This document shows, one piece after another, positions 53,040-61,680 of a stretch of DNA of 64,000 bases (position 1 is the first letter of the stretch; every line of letters starts with the position of its first letter). The translations under genes were made by a program, and so were the position numbers. Origin of the DNA: Bacilli bacterium (GTDB lineage: Bacteria > Bacillota_I > Bacilli_A > RFN20 > CAG-631); NCBI GenBank assembly GCA_900754115.1, contig CAAEBM010000055.1, positions 1 through 64,000 on the forward strand, given 5' to 3'. The notes below the pieces were generated by a model. It saw nothing but the letters and a program-made list of their open reading frames with translations, did no database searches and was not told the origin of the DNA.

Positions 53040-53429
53040 TTATTTTCCCTCCCAAGGCCATGGCGATTGAATCCATTGAAATGGCGTTTCAGTTAAGTAT
53101 TCATCGCTCATAAATAAAGCTCCGAATTGTTTTTGATAACGATCAACAGCATTTTTATATTCTTTTAAATAAAAGTTGCGCAATTCTAATGCTGCTTTTG
53201 CGTTAGGATGAGTATCTAAATAAAGTCCTAAATCATGAGCTGCAAAGCCACTTTTTTGAATAAAAAGTAAAAGGGCTTCTCGTTCATTGTTTACTTTGGG
53301 TTCCACAGGAACGTAATTTTTGTAGGGGTCATAAATGGATTTTTCTATATTTCCTTTAATAAAGCCTTCATTGGCATCATAAAACATTTGTTGATTTGAA
53401 GAATCCATCATTTCTTTTTGGTTATTCAT
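53040..53429 (-). CDS. cotJB: Spore coat protein CotJB with N-terminal CotJA-like segment
   Basis: A 129-residue coat protein. The C-terminal 85 residues match CotJB: EREALLLFIQKSGFAAHDLGLYLDTHP, and the aromatic ending PFQWIQSPWPWEGK. The first 45 residues carry YDANEGFIKGNIEKSIYDPY, which looks like the GFxxGN-Y-PY motif of CotJA, so this may be a CotJA-CotJB fusion; no separate cotJA is seen. AAGGAGTG lies about 15 nt before the ATG, slightly far. It forms a two-gene operon with cotJC. Confidence 0.9.
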   Translation of the reverse strand: MNNQKEMMDSSNQQMFYDANEGFIKGNIEKSIYDPYKNYVPVEPKVNNEREALLLFIQKSGFAAHDLGLYLDTHPNAKAALELRNFYLKEYKNAVDRYQKQFGALFMSDEYLTETPFQWIQSPWPWEGK

Positions 53430-53457
53430 ATTTTTTTGTTTTCACTCCTTCATTTGT

Positions 53458-53487
53458 ATCGTATTCTTTTCCCCTCTTTTTGATATA
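53458..53487 (-). promoter_or_regulatory. Candidate sporulation (sigma-E-like) promoter of the cotJ operon
   Basis: On the minus strand TATATCA (53487-53481) and AATACGAT (53465-53458) are separated by 15 nt. The -10 matches 6 of 8 bases of the Bacillus sigma-E CATACAAT consensus and spacing fits, but the -35 match is partial. Confidence 0.3.
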
Positions 53488-53660
53488 GGCCAACAGCCTT
53501 TTTTCGACAAAAAAATTATTCGTGAAAAAAAGAACGAACATAGTTCAATCAATAAAAATAAAAAATGAAATAAAAGTCAAAAAAAAGCCCTTTTTTTGCT
53601 TTTTTAAAATATTAGAAAAACAAAAGAAAAGAAAACTAAAAAAAGCGTTAGAATTCCATG

Positions 53661-53689
53661 TTGAAAAAATAAAAGTGCTTTTTTATAAT
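53661..53689 (+). promoter_or_regulatory. Sigma-A promoter of nrdD-nrdG
   Basis: TTGAAA (53661-53666) and TATAAT (53684-53689) with a 17-nt spacer, leaving a leader of about 80 nt before nrdD. Confidence 0.8.
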
Positions 53690-53778
53690 TAGGATACTTG
53701 ATAATAAAACTAACTGATATCCAAGTAAGAGAGAGTTGTTTTTTTATACACGAAAAAGTAATAAAGGGGGAGCACAAA

Positions 53779-56103
53779 ATGGTACAAAAAATACAAAAAC
53801 GTGATGGAAGAAAAGTAATTTTCAATCCAGAAAAAATTTACAATGCAATTTTTAAAGCAGCTGAAGCATGTCAAGTTCATGACAAAGATTTAATTCAAAA
53901 AGTCTATGATGGAGCTTTAAAAGAAATTAATAAGGAATATAAAAAGAAAATTCCTACAGTTGAAGAAGTACAAGATATTATTGAAAAAACTTTAATTAGC
54001 CAAGGTTGTAGCGAAATTGCAAAAGCTTATATTTTATATCGGGCAGAAAGAACGCGTATTCGTGAAACGAATTCTCGTTTAATGCAAACATTAAAAGAAA
54101 TTACTTTTAAATCTTCTAAAGATAATGATGCAAAAAGAGAAAATGCCAATATTAATGGGGATACCGCAATGGGAACCATGTTAAAATATGGTAGTGAATC
54201 TGCAAAAAGTTTTTATTTGAACTATTTAGTAGAACCACGTTTTTCTAAAGCACATCAAGACGGAGAAATTCACATTCATGATTTGGACTTCTATTCTTTG
54301 ACGATGACTTGTTGCCAAATTGATTTGATTAAATTGTTTAAAGGTGGATTTTCTACTGGCAATGGATTTTTAAGAGAACCAAATGACATTCGCAGTTATA
54401 GTGCTCTTGCTTGTATTGCCATTCAAGCCAACCAAAATGATCAACATGGTGGACAAAGTATTCCTAATTTTGATTATTCTATGGCTTTGGGAGTTCGTAA
54501 AACTTATCGGAAATTATACATTGCAAATTTGGCAAAACTTTTAGAATTTGTAAAAGGAACAGATTGTGCAGAAGAAGTTAAAAAATTAATTGAAGAAGTA
54601 GAAAATGAAAATCAACTTAAAATTGCCATGGTTCGCAGCGATATTGATGAATTGGTCGCTAAAAAAGTTCAAGAAAAATTTGCTTTAGATGATGCAATAC
54701 TTGAAAAAATCATGAAAGAAACCGTTCAATCTAGTTATAAAGAAACTAGACGAACCACTTATCAAGCAATGGAAGCATTACTTTGTAATTTAAATACGAT
54801 GCATTCTCGTGCTGGAGCCCAAGTTCCATTTAGTTCAATCAATTATGGAACAGATACTAGTGAAGAAGGAAGAATGGTTATGGACTGTCTTTTAGATGCG
54901 ACAGAAGCTGGCTTAGGAGATGGAGAAACACCGATTTTCCCAATTCAAATTTTTAAAGTAAAAGAAGGAATCAGTTATAATCCTACAGATAAAAACTATG
55001 ATCTATTCAAAAAATCTTTAGTTGTTTCAGGAAAAAGATTATTCCCTAATTATTCTTTTATTGATGCTCCATTTAATCTTCAATATTATAAAGAAGGCGA
55101 CTATAATACCGAAATTGCCTACATGGGTTGCCGAACAAGAGTCATTGCTAATGTCTATGATCCTACTAAAGAAATTGTCACTGGTAGAGGAAATTTAAGT
55201 TTTACTTCAATTAATTTGCCAAGAGCAGCAATTAAAACGAGAAAATATAGTTCATTTATTAAAGAAGTGGATCGTTTAATTGATTTAGTAATCGACCAAC
55301 TTTTAGAAAGATTTTACATTCAATCAAAAAAGAAAGTATACAATTTTCCATTTTTAATGGGACAAGGTGTATGGCTCGATAGTGAAAAATTAAATTACGA
55401 CGATGAAGTAGGAGAAATTATTAAACACGGAACGTTATCTATTGGTTTTATCGGACTTGCAGAAGCGTTAAAAGTGTTAACAGGTCATCATCATGGTGAA
55501 AGCGAAGAAGCACAAGAAATGGGCTTAAAAATTATCGGTCATATGCGCAAAAGATGTGATGAAGCAGCTGAAAAATACAATTTAAACTTTTCATTGCTTG
55601 CTACTCCAGCAGAAGGGTTATCAGGAAGATTTGTTAAAATTGACAAAGAAAAATATGGCATTATTGAAGGCGTAACAGATAAAGAATTTTACACGAATTC
55701 TTTCCATATTCCTGTTTATTACCCAATCAGTGCTTTTGAAAAAATTAATAAAGAAGCACCTTACCATGCACTTACCAATGCTGGACATATTTCTTATGTC
55801 GAAGTAGATGGAGATATTGCTAAAAATCCCAAAGCCTTTGAAAAAATCATTCGTCATATGAAAGAAAAAGGAATAGGATATGGCAGTGTGAACCATCCAG
55901 TGGATCGCGACCCTGTTTGTGGATTTAATGGCATTATCAATAATGAATGTCCAAAATGTCATCGTCAAGAAGGCGATGTAAAATTTGAAAGAATTCGTCG
56001 GATTACTGGTTATCTTGTAGGAACGTTAGATCGTTTTAATAATGCAAAACGACAAGAAGTAGAGTATCGTGTTAAACATACAGGACTTGAAAATGAAAAT
56101 TAG
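53779..56103 (+). CDS. nrdD: Anaerobic (class III) ribonucleoside-triphosphate reductase
   Basis: A 774-residue glycyl-radical enzyme making dNTPs without oxygen. The N-terminal ATP-cone (about 1-95, MVQKIQKRDGRKVIFNPEKI) gives allosteric control. Then comes the barrel with DLDFYS and CCQIDL, and near the C-terminus a Cys cluster (VCGFNG, ECPKCH) and the radical site RRITGYLVGTLDRFN. The frame is open back to 53698, but AAAGGGGGA lies before the ATG at 53779 and the ATP-cone begins there. It overlaps nrdG by 11 nt. This indicates an anaerobic or facultative lifestyle. Confidence 0.97.
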   Translation: MVQKIQKRDGRKVIFNPEKIYNAIFKAAEACQVHDKDLIQKVYDGALKEINKEYKKKIPTVEEVQDIIEKTLISQGCSEIAKAYILYRAERTRIRETNSRLMQTLKEITFKSSKDNDAKRENANINGDTAMGTMLKYGSESAKSFYLNYLVEPRFSKAHQDGEIHIHDLDFYSLTMTCCQIDLIKLFKGGFSTGNGFLREPNDIRSYSALACIAIQANQNDQHGGQSIPNFDYSMALGVRKTYRKLYIANLAKLLEFVKGTDCAEEVKKLIEEVENENQLKIAMVRSDIDELVAKKVQEKFALDDAILEKIMKETVQSSYKETRRTTYQAMEALLCNLNTMHSRAGAQVPFSSINYGTDTSEEGRMVMDCLLDATEAGLGDGETPIFPIQIFKVKEGISYNPTDKNYDLFKKSLVVSGKRLFPNYSFIDAPFNLQYYKEGDYNTEIAYMGCRTRVIANVYDPTKEIVTGRGNLSFTSINLPRAAIKTRKYSSFIKEVDRLIDLVIDQLLERFYIQSKKKVYNFPFLMGQGVWLDSEKLNYDDEVGEIIKHGTLSIGFIGLAEALKVLTGHHHGESEEAQEMGLKIIGHMRKRCDEAAEKYNLNFSLLATPAEGLSGRFVKIDKEKYGIIEGVTDKEFYTNSFHIPVYYPISAFEKINKEAPYHALTNAGHISYVEVDGDIAKNPKAFEKIIRHMKEKGIGYGSVNHPVDRDPVCGFNGIINNECPKCHRQEGDVKFERIRRITGYLVGTLDRFNNAKRQEVEYRVKHTGLENEN

Positions 56104-56608
56104 AATTAATAATTATATTAATGAATCGTATGTCGATGGCCCCGGCATACGATTCAGTGTCTTTACTCAAGGTTGTCCTCATCACTGTAAAGGATGTCAC
56201 AATCCACAAACCCATGATTTTTATCAAGGAAAAGAAATTGAAACAGATGAATTAGTACAAAAGATGTTAAAAAATCCTTTATTAGATGGCATAACATTAT
56301 CTGGTGGAGAACCTTTTTTACAAGTTGATGCTTGTTTAGATTTATTAAAAAAATTATTACAAGCGAATCCAACTTATGATGTCATCGCTTATACGGGATA
56401 TCTTATGGAAGATTTATTAAAAAGAAGTCAAACAGAAAAAAATTTAAAAGAATTATTATCTTTAATTGATTATGTCATTGATGGGCCCTTTATTTTAGAA
56501 TTAAGAGATTTAGATTTAGACTTTATGGGAAGTAAAAATCAACGAATTATTGACTCTAAACAATCTATATTAGAAAATAAAATTATTGAAACTCATTTTG
56601 AAATGTAA
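56093..56608 (+). CDS. nrdG: Anaerobic ribonucleotide reductase activating protein
   Basis: A 171-residue radical SAM activase that installs the glycyl radical in NrdD. The cluster motif is TQGCPHHCKGCHNPQTH (C-x3-C-x2-C), preceded by YVDGPGIRFSVF, with LSGGEP as the SAM-binding GGE motif. The frame is open to 56069, but AGGA (56082-56085) supports the ATG at 56093 and the family starts with the MKIRINNYI sequence. Overlap with nrdD ensures coupled synthesis. Confidence 0.96.
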   Translation: MKIRINNYINESYVDGPGIRFSVFTQGCPHHCKGCHNPQTHDFYQGKEIETDELVQKMLKNPLLDGITLSGGEPFLQVDACLDLLKKLLQANPTYDVIAYTGYLMEDLLKRSQTEKNLKELLSLIDYVIDGPFILELRDLDLDFMGSKNQRIIDSKQSILENKIIETHFEM

Positions 56609-56610
56609 AC

Positions 56611-56644
56611 AAAAAACTCAATTCGATTTGAATTGAGTTTTTTT
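56611..56644. terminator. Bidirectional terminator between nrdG and the lipoprotein operon
   Basis: AAAAACTCAATTC pairs perfectly with GAATTGAGTTTTT around a five-base loop. It ends 1 nt before the minus-strand gene end, so it serves both transcripts. Confidence 0.88.
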
Positions 56645-56645
56645 C

Positions 56646-57479
56646 TTAGTTTGTAATGTTTGGAAAATCATCAGGATTTAACTTTTCAAAGGGATAAGCA
56701 GTTAATTCCTCGTACGAATAAGTGGTATTTGCTTCCATATATTGATAATTGATTGCGTCTTCTAAAGCATATAACATGGTCGTTTTTACAGCCGTAATTT
56801 TTCCATTTTCCACTAAAATTTCATCATCACGACTCACTTCTTCTGTTTTACTAATACCATTAGATCCATAGCGAATAAAACGATATTGGAGAAGATGAGT
56901 TCCGTCTTCCGATAAATCGATTAAATCGAAATTTGTGGTTAAAGATAATTTTAACCCTGAAACTCGATAATAATTTAACGTGACATCGATAATGTTATAA
57001 ATGTAATCACTGGCGAAATCAAAATCAAAAAGATAACTATAATTATAAGTGTTGTTTTCATAAAATAAAACACCATTTTGTTCGTCGCCTTCAGAATAGT
57101 AACGAATTTCATAAAGATAATTATCGGTTGTAATACCAATTTCATTTTTTACGCCTTCAATTTGAGTCTCTCCAATTTGTTGGTTTGATTCAGTTTGAAT
57201 AAAATTGCCAAGATATTTAGTTGTCGTTCCTTCTTCTTTACTTTCTATTTCCATCCCATAGTAATTATCTACTTGGGTTTTAGAAAAAGTTTTTGAACTT
57301 GCTTCAGTTTTAAATGAACTTAAAGTGGTTTTAAAGGCTTTTAAAGTAGCAATCGCTTCTTCGTTTGGGCTAACAGGTGTTGAAGAAGTACAAGAACTGG
57401 AAGTATCTTTTTTATTATCACAAGCACTTAAAGATGCAAAGCAAAGAAAAGTGCAAAGAATTTTAAATAAGGTTTTCAT
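56646..57479 (-). CDS. Surface lipoprotein, LolA/LppX-like beta-rich, function unknown
   Basis: A 277-residue lipoprotein: lipobox LSAC (Cys20), then a short Ser/Thr/Pro linker (SSSCTSSTPVSP). An amphipathic helix (NEEAIATLKAFKTTLSSFK) leads into a long antiparallel beta region with many Tyr, Asn and Asp residues, a layout like LolA/LppX-type carriers. No catalytic motif is visible. GAGGAA precedes the ATG, 3 nt after the preceding gene. It is last in a three-lipoprotein operon. The fold idea is inference only. Confidence 0.65.
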   Translation of the reverse strand: MKTLFKILCTFLCFASLSACDNKKDTSSSCTSSTPVSPNEEAIATLKAFKTTLSSFKTEASSKTFSKTQVDNYYGMEIESKEEGTTTKYLGNFIQTESNQQIGETQIEGVKNEIGITTDNYLYEIRYYSEGDEQNGVLFYENNTYNYSYLFDFDFASDYIYNIIDVTLNYYRVSGLKLSLTTNFDLIDLSEDGTHLLQYRFIRYGSNGISKTEEVSRDDEILVENGKITAVKTTMLYALEDAINYQYMEANTTYSYEELTAYPFEKLNPDDFPNITN

Positions 57480-57482
57480 GAA

Positions 57483-59318
57483 TTATTCCTCAACGACATT
57501 GTAATAGTGAACATAATCGGTTTCGTTCACTCTCATGATAATTTGACTACCATCTAATTTTAAATCGCCACCATTATAGCCATATAAAGCACCACTTGCC
57601 ATTGTTGGATTAAAGTTCATTCCATCAAAAGTATATGTAAAGGTAATCGTTTGAAGTAATTCATCATTTTGATAATAAGAAATGGTTCCATTTGTTTCAT
57701 CAACAAAAGTCATAATAGCATAGGTGTTAGCAGAATATAAACTATCCCAACGATAAGTGTGACCTAACAAATAAGCAGACATTTCTTCTGGAGTTAAACG
57801 ATTTTTAATGACATATTCAATGGTAGTAGAAACAGAATCATCAACTTTAGAAGAGAAGGTAACGGATACACTTTGCGTTGCATTCATTTCTTTTACTTGG
57901 TATTGTAATTCTAAAACAGAACTAGTTTGTGTCAAAATAGAAACTTCTAAAACATTTGGATCAGAAACCGTAATTTCAATGTCATCTAAACTAGCAGAAG
58001 TTGGAGAAACACTGAGATAAATATTTTGATAAGTTGTATTCGTATAGATGTAACGAACAGTTCCTTCATCAAATATATTGGTTTCGATTGCACTACTTGC
58101 ATCATTATATTTGATTCTTGAAATGGGTTGCATATTGACCCGAACGTCAATCGTTTTGACAACTCCAGTAGCACTTTCAATAGTCAATGTCGCTTCTCCT
58201 GTAGATAACGTTTCAAATACATTTCCACTGGTAGTAATAATAGAAGGTTGACTAGAAGATACAGCGTTTAAGGCTAAATCAACCGCTTTAGATGGAGTAT
58301 AAACACTTGCTTCAAAGTTAATATATTCATTTAAAGGTAAGTTATTTAAATCAGCATATTCTTTTTCCCATTGATCATTGTAAAAGAATGCTCTTACTTC
58401 TTCTACTTCTTGTAAGAAATAATCTTCTGGATTAATAAGATTGGTGTTTGTTGAAGAAGCTTGACGTGTTCCATAACTGATTTCATAAGTCATTAAATCA
58501 TCGACTTCGTAAGTTTCATCATCACGAACTTGAGTTGTATGATAATGCAATTCAGAATTCATAATTTTAGAATCTTGGATTTCTACTTCAAATTCAATTA
58601 AGACGGTGACTGTTGATGCATCATCATCTGTATAAGAATAAGTGAAATCTTCAACAAAATAAATAGTAGTATTATTCACTGTCTCAACTGATACTTTTGG
58701 TAAAATCATTTGAACATCAGGATTATTTAATAAATAAGTAGAAATAAATTGATTGGTTAATAAAGAGACTTGCTTAGTAAGTTGAGCAGGTAAACTTGAT
58801 TCTAATAAATAACTGACTCCATCATTACTTTCATCACCAGAAGCAACGACAGGTAATCTTTTTGCTGAATCACTCCATGGTGTTCTTAAAGTGCCATTTT
58901 CCCAATCGGTTACATAATAAAAGATTTTTTGAGAATCATATGTTTTTGCAGCAATAATTCGAGAATAAGAATCTTGTGTAGAACTAGGTAATTCTTCTCC
59001 AGTAGAAGAAAGATAGGTCATTTTTTCAGTTCCTGTTGCAAAAGAAGTTTCATCATTATAAATCGTTAAAGTTTCATTAGATGTTAAAATTCGTGCATCT
59101 CCTTGATTATATACTTCAGAAAATACAACTTGATTTGAATTTTCAACTTCTTGTTCAAATAAATCCATTGTTAATAAATTTGAAAAACCCTCAAGACTCA
59201 TTTCTGGTACAGGACTTGGATTTTGTGAAGAACTATTTGAACTAGAATTTCCATCGTTTTGAGTGCATGCAGCTAGTAAAAATAAAGATAAAAGACTAAA
59301 TAAAACTCTTTTTTTCAT
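57483..59318 (-). CDS. Large surface lipoprotein with Big-like domain, function unknown
   Basis: A 611-residue lipoprotein: lipobox LAAC (Cys18), Ser/Asn/Pro linker (GNSSSNSSSQNPSPVPE), a beta-rich N-terminal half with an amphipathic start (EGFSNLLTMDLFEQEV), a Big2-like domain around residues 330-420 (SGNVFETLSTGEATLTIES), a second Big-like segment (about 440-520), and a C-terminal beta domain of about 95 residues with HTYRWDSL and GTISYYQND that looks lipocalin-like. The same order of parts occurs in its neighbour at 59377-61494 and in 43423-45564, so they are probably distant paralogues. AAAAGGAGAA precedes the ATG. Confidence 0.68.
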   Translation of the reverse strand: MKKRVLFSLLSLFLLAACTQNDGNSSSNSSSQNPSPVPEMSLEGFSNLLTMDLFEQEVENSNQVVFSEVYNQGDARILTSNETLTIYNDETSFATGTEKMTYLSSTGEELPSSTQDSYSRIIAAKTYDSQKIFYYVTDWENGTLRTPWSDSAKRLPVVASGDESNDGVSYLLESSLPAQLTKQVSLLTNQFISTYLLNNPDVQMILPKVSVETVNNTTIYFVEDFTYSYTDDDASTVTVLIEFEVEIQDSKIMNSELHYHTTQVRDDETYEVDDLMTYEISYGTRQASSTNTNLINPEDYFLQEVEEVRAFFYNDQWEKEYADLNNLPLNEYINFEASVYTPSKAVDLALNAVSSSQPSIITTSGNVFETLSTGEATLTIESATGVVKTIDVRVNMQPISRIKYNDASSAIETNIFDEGTVRYIYTNTTYQNIYLSVSPTSASLDDIEITVSDPNVLEVSILTQTSSVLELQYQVKEMNATQSVSVTFSSKVDDSVSTTIEYVIKNRLTPEEMSAYLLGHTYRWDSLYSANTYAIMTFVDETNGTISYYQNDELLQTITFTYTFDGMNFNPTMASGALYGYNGGDLKLDGSQIIMRVNETDYVHYYNVVEE

Positions 59319-59352
59319 AAAAAATTCTCCTTTTAATTTTTATAAAACAGAG

Positions 59353-59380
59353 ATAAAGTTGAGCAAAGGCTCAACTTTAT
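59353..59380 (-). terminator. Strong hairpin between two lipoprotein genes (attenuator or processing site)
   Basis: ATAAAGTTGAGC pairs perfectly with GCTCAACTTTAT around a four-base loop, starting inside the stop codon of the upstream lipoprotein gene. On the minus strand it is followed by CTCTGTTTTAT, not a pure T run, so partial termination or 3'-end stabilisation is more likely than a full stop. Confidence 0.6.
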
Positions 59381-61494
59381 TTTGTAATTTCTGCTGTAGC
59401 TAAATCTAATTTAGAATCTGTTGCAGTTAATGTTGCTTGTTTATTTGAACCATTATAACCAAATATTAAAGTTATTGATGTTTCAGTGACATTAGCAAAT
59501 CCTTCTAAAGTATAGTAGACTGATTTTTGATTTTCGCTAGTAATTGTAATTTCAATTTCAAGTGCGTCAGTTAATTCCCATGTAAAGGTAATGACGTCAC
59601 CTTTTTTATTTTCATAACAAACGTATTCGCCTGTTTTGTCTGAATTGAAGTTTACATAATGACTTCCCCAACCACTTAATGTACCATGTAAAGTAGTAGT
59701 AGTTAAGAAACTTGTAATATTTTCTACATTTGGTTTATCTTCTACGCTAAATGTAATAGAAGTTTTGACAGTTGAAGCAACAGTTGAAACGATATCTAAT
59801 GTAACACTACCATTCGTTACTCCTGTTAAAGTAAAGGTTCCATCTTGATTATCCACGATAGTAACATCACCAGTTGATGATTCGTTCTTTGTAACTTGTG
59901 CACTTTGATTTGCGCCAGTTGGAGAAATGGAAACTGTTAAAGTATTGGTTTCACCATTAAATACTTTATTTCCAGGTAGACTTGCAGTAATGCTATAAGG
60001 ATTTGGTTGTACAGAAGTCATTGATACTTCTTTGATAGTTCCCAAACCATTGTCAAATTGTAAAGTGAAAGGACCTTCTTGGCTGACATAGACTTTATCT
60101 TCATCAAAAGTAATGAATCCTTCTTCTTTAGAACCGATTAATGTCGGTTTAAACATAACTGGAGTATTATCTGTTTGACGGAAAGTAAAAGTTAAACGTC
60201 CAGAATTTTCAACGACATTGTCTGATGCAACAACTGTTGATTGTCCAGTTAATTGATAACTTGTAACGACTTCATAATTTGACATTACATGTTTGGTTAA
60301 ATCTATTTTTGGAGTAGTAGAAGTAGTGCGATAATTTCTTTCTTGAGCAATTTGAATGAATTGCACACTTTTTGGTTCAGCATCTTCAAATGCCCAATTG
60401 TTTTCACTATCCCAATCATCAGTTTCATATGTGTTGATAGCAAAATTAGCACTTGTAACAAAATTATCTCCATCAATAACAACATCTAAAGTGATGGTAC
60501 GACGATAATATGGATAAACTGCTGTAACAGTTGCTGTATAAAATTGATTACTATCATCAATGACAACTGGTTGCATTTGAATGTTTTGCCAGTCATAATT
60601 GTTTGTGCTTAAAAAACTAGAACTGCTAGTTTCAGAGAAAGTTCTTGCAAGTAAGCGATCAACAAATCCTACTGTTCTAGCTTCTATTTCAGCTTCACTT
60701 TCAGTGATTTGATTAGTAAGTAATGTTTCTGTATCATCTGCAACAATTGTTTTTAATGTTCCTGATTGTTCTAAAGAAGTTACTCTTGTAGAGGTTTCAA
60801 CATTATAGTAACGATTGCTTTGAATGCCTTTTTCATATCCTAAATAAAATAACATATCAGATGATGAATATTGTAAATAACGTCCATCAATAAAAGTTAC
60901 ATCATTTCCATAAACAGTACCATCAAGATCTAAACTTACGTAAGATGATTCATAAGTACTGCTATAAGTTGCATGTTGTAAATAAAGACTTTCTGCATTT
61001 TTACTTGCTTTTAATACTTCATAAAGTTCAACGACTGTTTCAGGAACAGTATCTGCATCTACTGCACTTGGAGTAACAATGCTTTCATCTCCTAAAACAA
61101 CTACTTCTGTCTTAATCGTTGTGTTTTGGTTTGGCATATAAAATTCATAATTGTTTCCGTCAGTTGGAGCGATTAATTTATCGTTTACCAATACAGATTT
61201 TAATTCTTTATTAGCGTCGTTTACCGTTACACTAAATTCGATTAAAGTTCCAGCTTCGTATTTTGAATCTTGTGCTGTTGTTTGAACAGCAATTGTTGAT
61301 CCTTCTGCTGCTTGTGTTGTAAGAGCAAATGTTTTTACAATTGGTTCTGGAGTATCTCCGCTCGAAACGCTACTTCCTGAATCAGAAATAGGGGGGGTTT
61401 GAGAAGTACTTGAAGAAGAACCAGTTTCCGTTGTAGTACAAGCAGTTAGTGCCAAAAGGACTAGAGGCAATAATACTTTTTGATACTTTTTCAT
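59377..61494 (-). CDS. Large surface lipoprotein with Big-like domains, function unknown
   Basis: A 705-residue lipoprotein: lipobox LTAC (Cys19), a Thr/Ser linker (about 20-52), a short beta repeat (about 60-130, YEAGTLIEFSVTVND and YEFYMPNQNTTIKTEV) of the kind common in Firmicutes surface proteins, a helix-start beta domain (about 140-390), Big-like domains (about 410-590, ISPTGANQSAQVTKNESSTG) and a C-terminal beta domain (about 595-690). No enzyme motif is visible. A C7 run lies in codons just behind the lipobox. AAGGAGAG precedes the ATG. First gene of the operon with a good promoter; it is probably the most abundant product. Confidence 0.7.
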   Translation of the reverse strand: MKKYQKVLLPLVLLALTACTTTETGSSSSTSQTPPISDSGSSVSSGDTPEPIVKTFALTTQAAEGSTIAVQTTAQDSKYEAGTLIEFSVTVNDANKELKSVLVNDKLIAPTDGNNYEFYMPNQNTTIKTEVVVLGDESIVTPSAVDADTVPETVVELYEVLKASKNAESLYLQHATYSSTYESSYVSLDLDGTVYGNDVTFIDGRYLQYSSSDMLFYLGYEKGIQSNRYYNVETSTRVTSLEQSGTLKTIVADDTETLLTNQITESEAEIEARTVGFVDRLLARTFSETSSSSFLSTNNYDWQNIQMQPVVIDDSNQFYTATVTAVYPYYRRTITLDVVIDGDNFVTSANFAINTYETDDWDSENNWAFEDAEPKSVQFIQIAQERNYRTTSTTPKIDLTKHVMSNYEVVTSYQLTGQSTVVASDNVVENSGRLTFTFRQTDNTPVMFKPTLIGSKEEGFITFDEDKVYVSQEGPFTLQFDNGLGTIKEVSMTSVQPNPYSITASLPGNKVFNGETNTLTVSISPTGANQSAQVTKNESSTGDVTIVDNQDGTFTLTGVTNGSVTLDIVSTVASTVKTSITFSVEDKPNVENITSFLTTTTLHGTLSGWGSHYVNFNSDKTGEYVCYENKKGDVITFTWELTDALEIEITITSENQKSVYYTLEGFANVTETSITLIFGYNGSNKQATLTATDSKLDLATAEITK
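61391..61397. repeat. G7/C7 homopolymer in the lipoprotein linker
   Basis: Seven Gs on the plus strand are Cs in the coding strand of the lipoprotein gene 59377-61494, encoding TPP at about residues 33-35. A change of one base would frameshift the protein shortly after its lipobox. Confidence 0.7.
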
Positions 61495-61529
61495 CTAATT
61501 TTCTCTCCTTTTTTATTTTTGATTTTAAA

Positions 61530-61558
61530 ATTATATCTTTTTTTAGATAAAAAATCAA
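61530..61558 (-). promoter_or_regulatory. Sigma-A promoter of the three-lipoprotein operon
   Basis: On the minus strand TTGATT (61558-61553) and TATAAT (61535-61530) are 17 nt apart, followed by AAGGAGAG before the ATG at 61494. Confidence 0.78.
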
Positions 61559-61636
61559 TAGAAAAAATATTTTTTTCCAAAAGAGATGCTTTTATTAAAA
61601 TCTCAAAATGATTTTATATATTATCTAAATTAAATG

Positions 61637-61664
61637 AAAAAGTTCGGACAAAATGGTCCGAACT
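61637..61664 (-). terminator. Terminator of the flavodoxin-cupin-hydrolase cluster
   Basis: AGTTCGGAC and GTCCGAACT form a perfect nine-pair stem (61641-61649 with 61656-61664); on the minus strand five Ts follow. Confidence 0.78.
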
Positions 61665-61680
61665 AAGAAATTTATCTAAT

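Larger units (their letters stand above)
53430..53778. other. Divergent intergenic region between cotJB and nrdD
   Basis: This 349-bp gap, the longest in the window, holds no credible gene. It contains the putative cotJ promoter (53458-53487), an A/T hairpin with AAAAAAGC and GCTTTTTT arms near 53580-53607 that could act as a weak terminator on either strand, the nrdD promoter (53661-53689), and an inverted repeat TACTTG/CAAGTA in the nrdD leader (about 53695-53728). No tRNA or known riboswitch was recognised. Confidence 0.6.

Noticed and set aside
53604..53825. Hydrophobic 73-residue frame on the minus strand
   Set aside because: It overlaps the nrdD promoter, leader and ATP-cone start and has no ribosome site; the composition is that of an antisense A/T-rich region.
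55910..56000. NrdD zinc-site Cys count: only three of four cysteines visible
   Set aside because: The form HPVDRDPVCGF with a single first Cys is, as far as I recall, common in other Firmicutes NrdD proteins, so it is not an anomaly.
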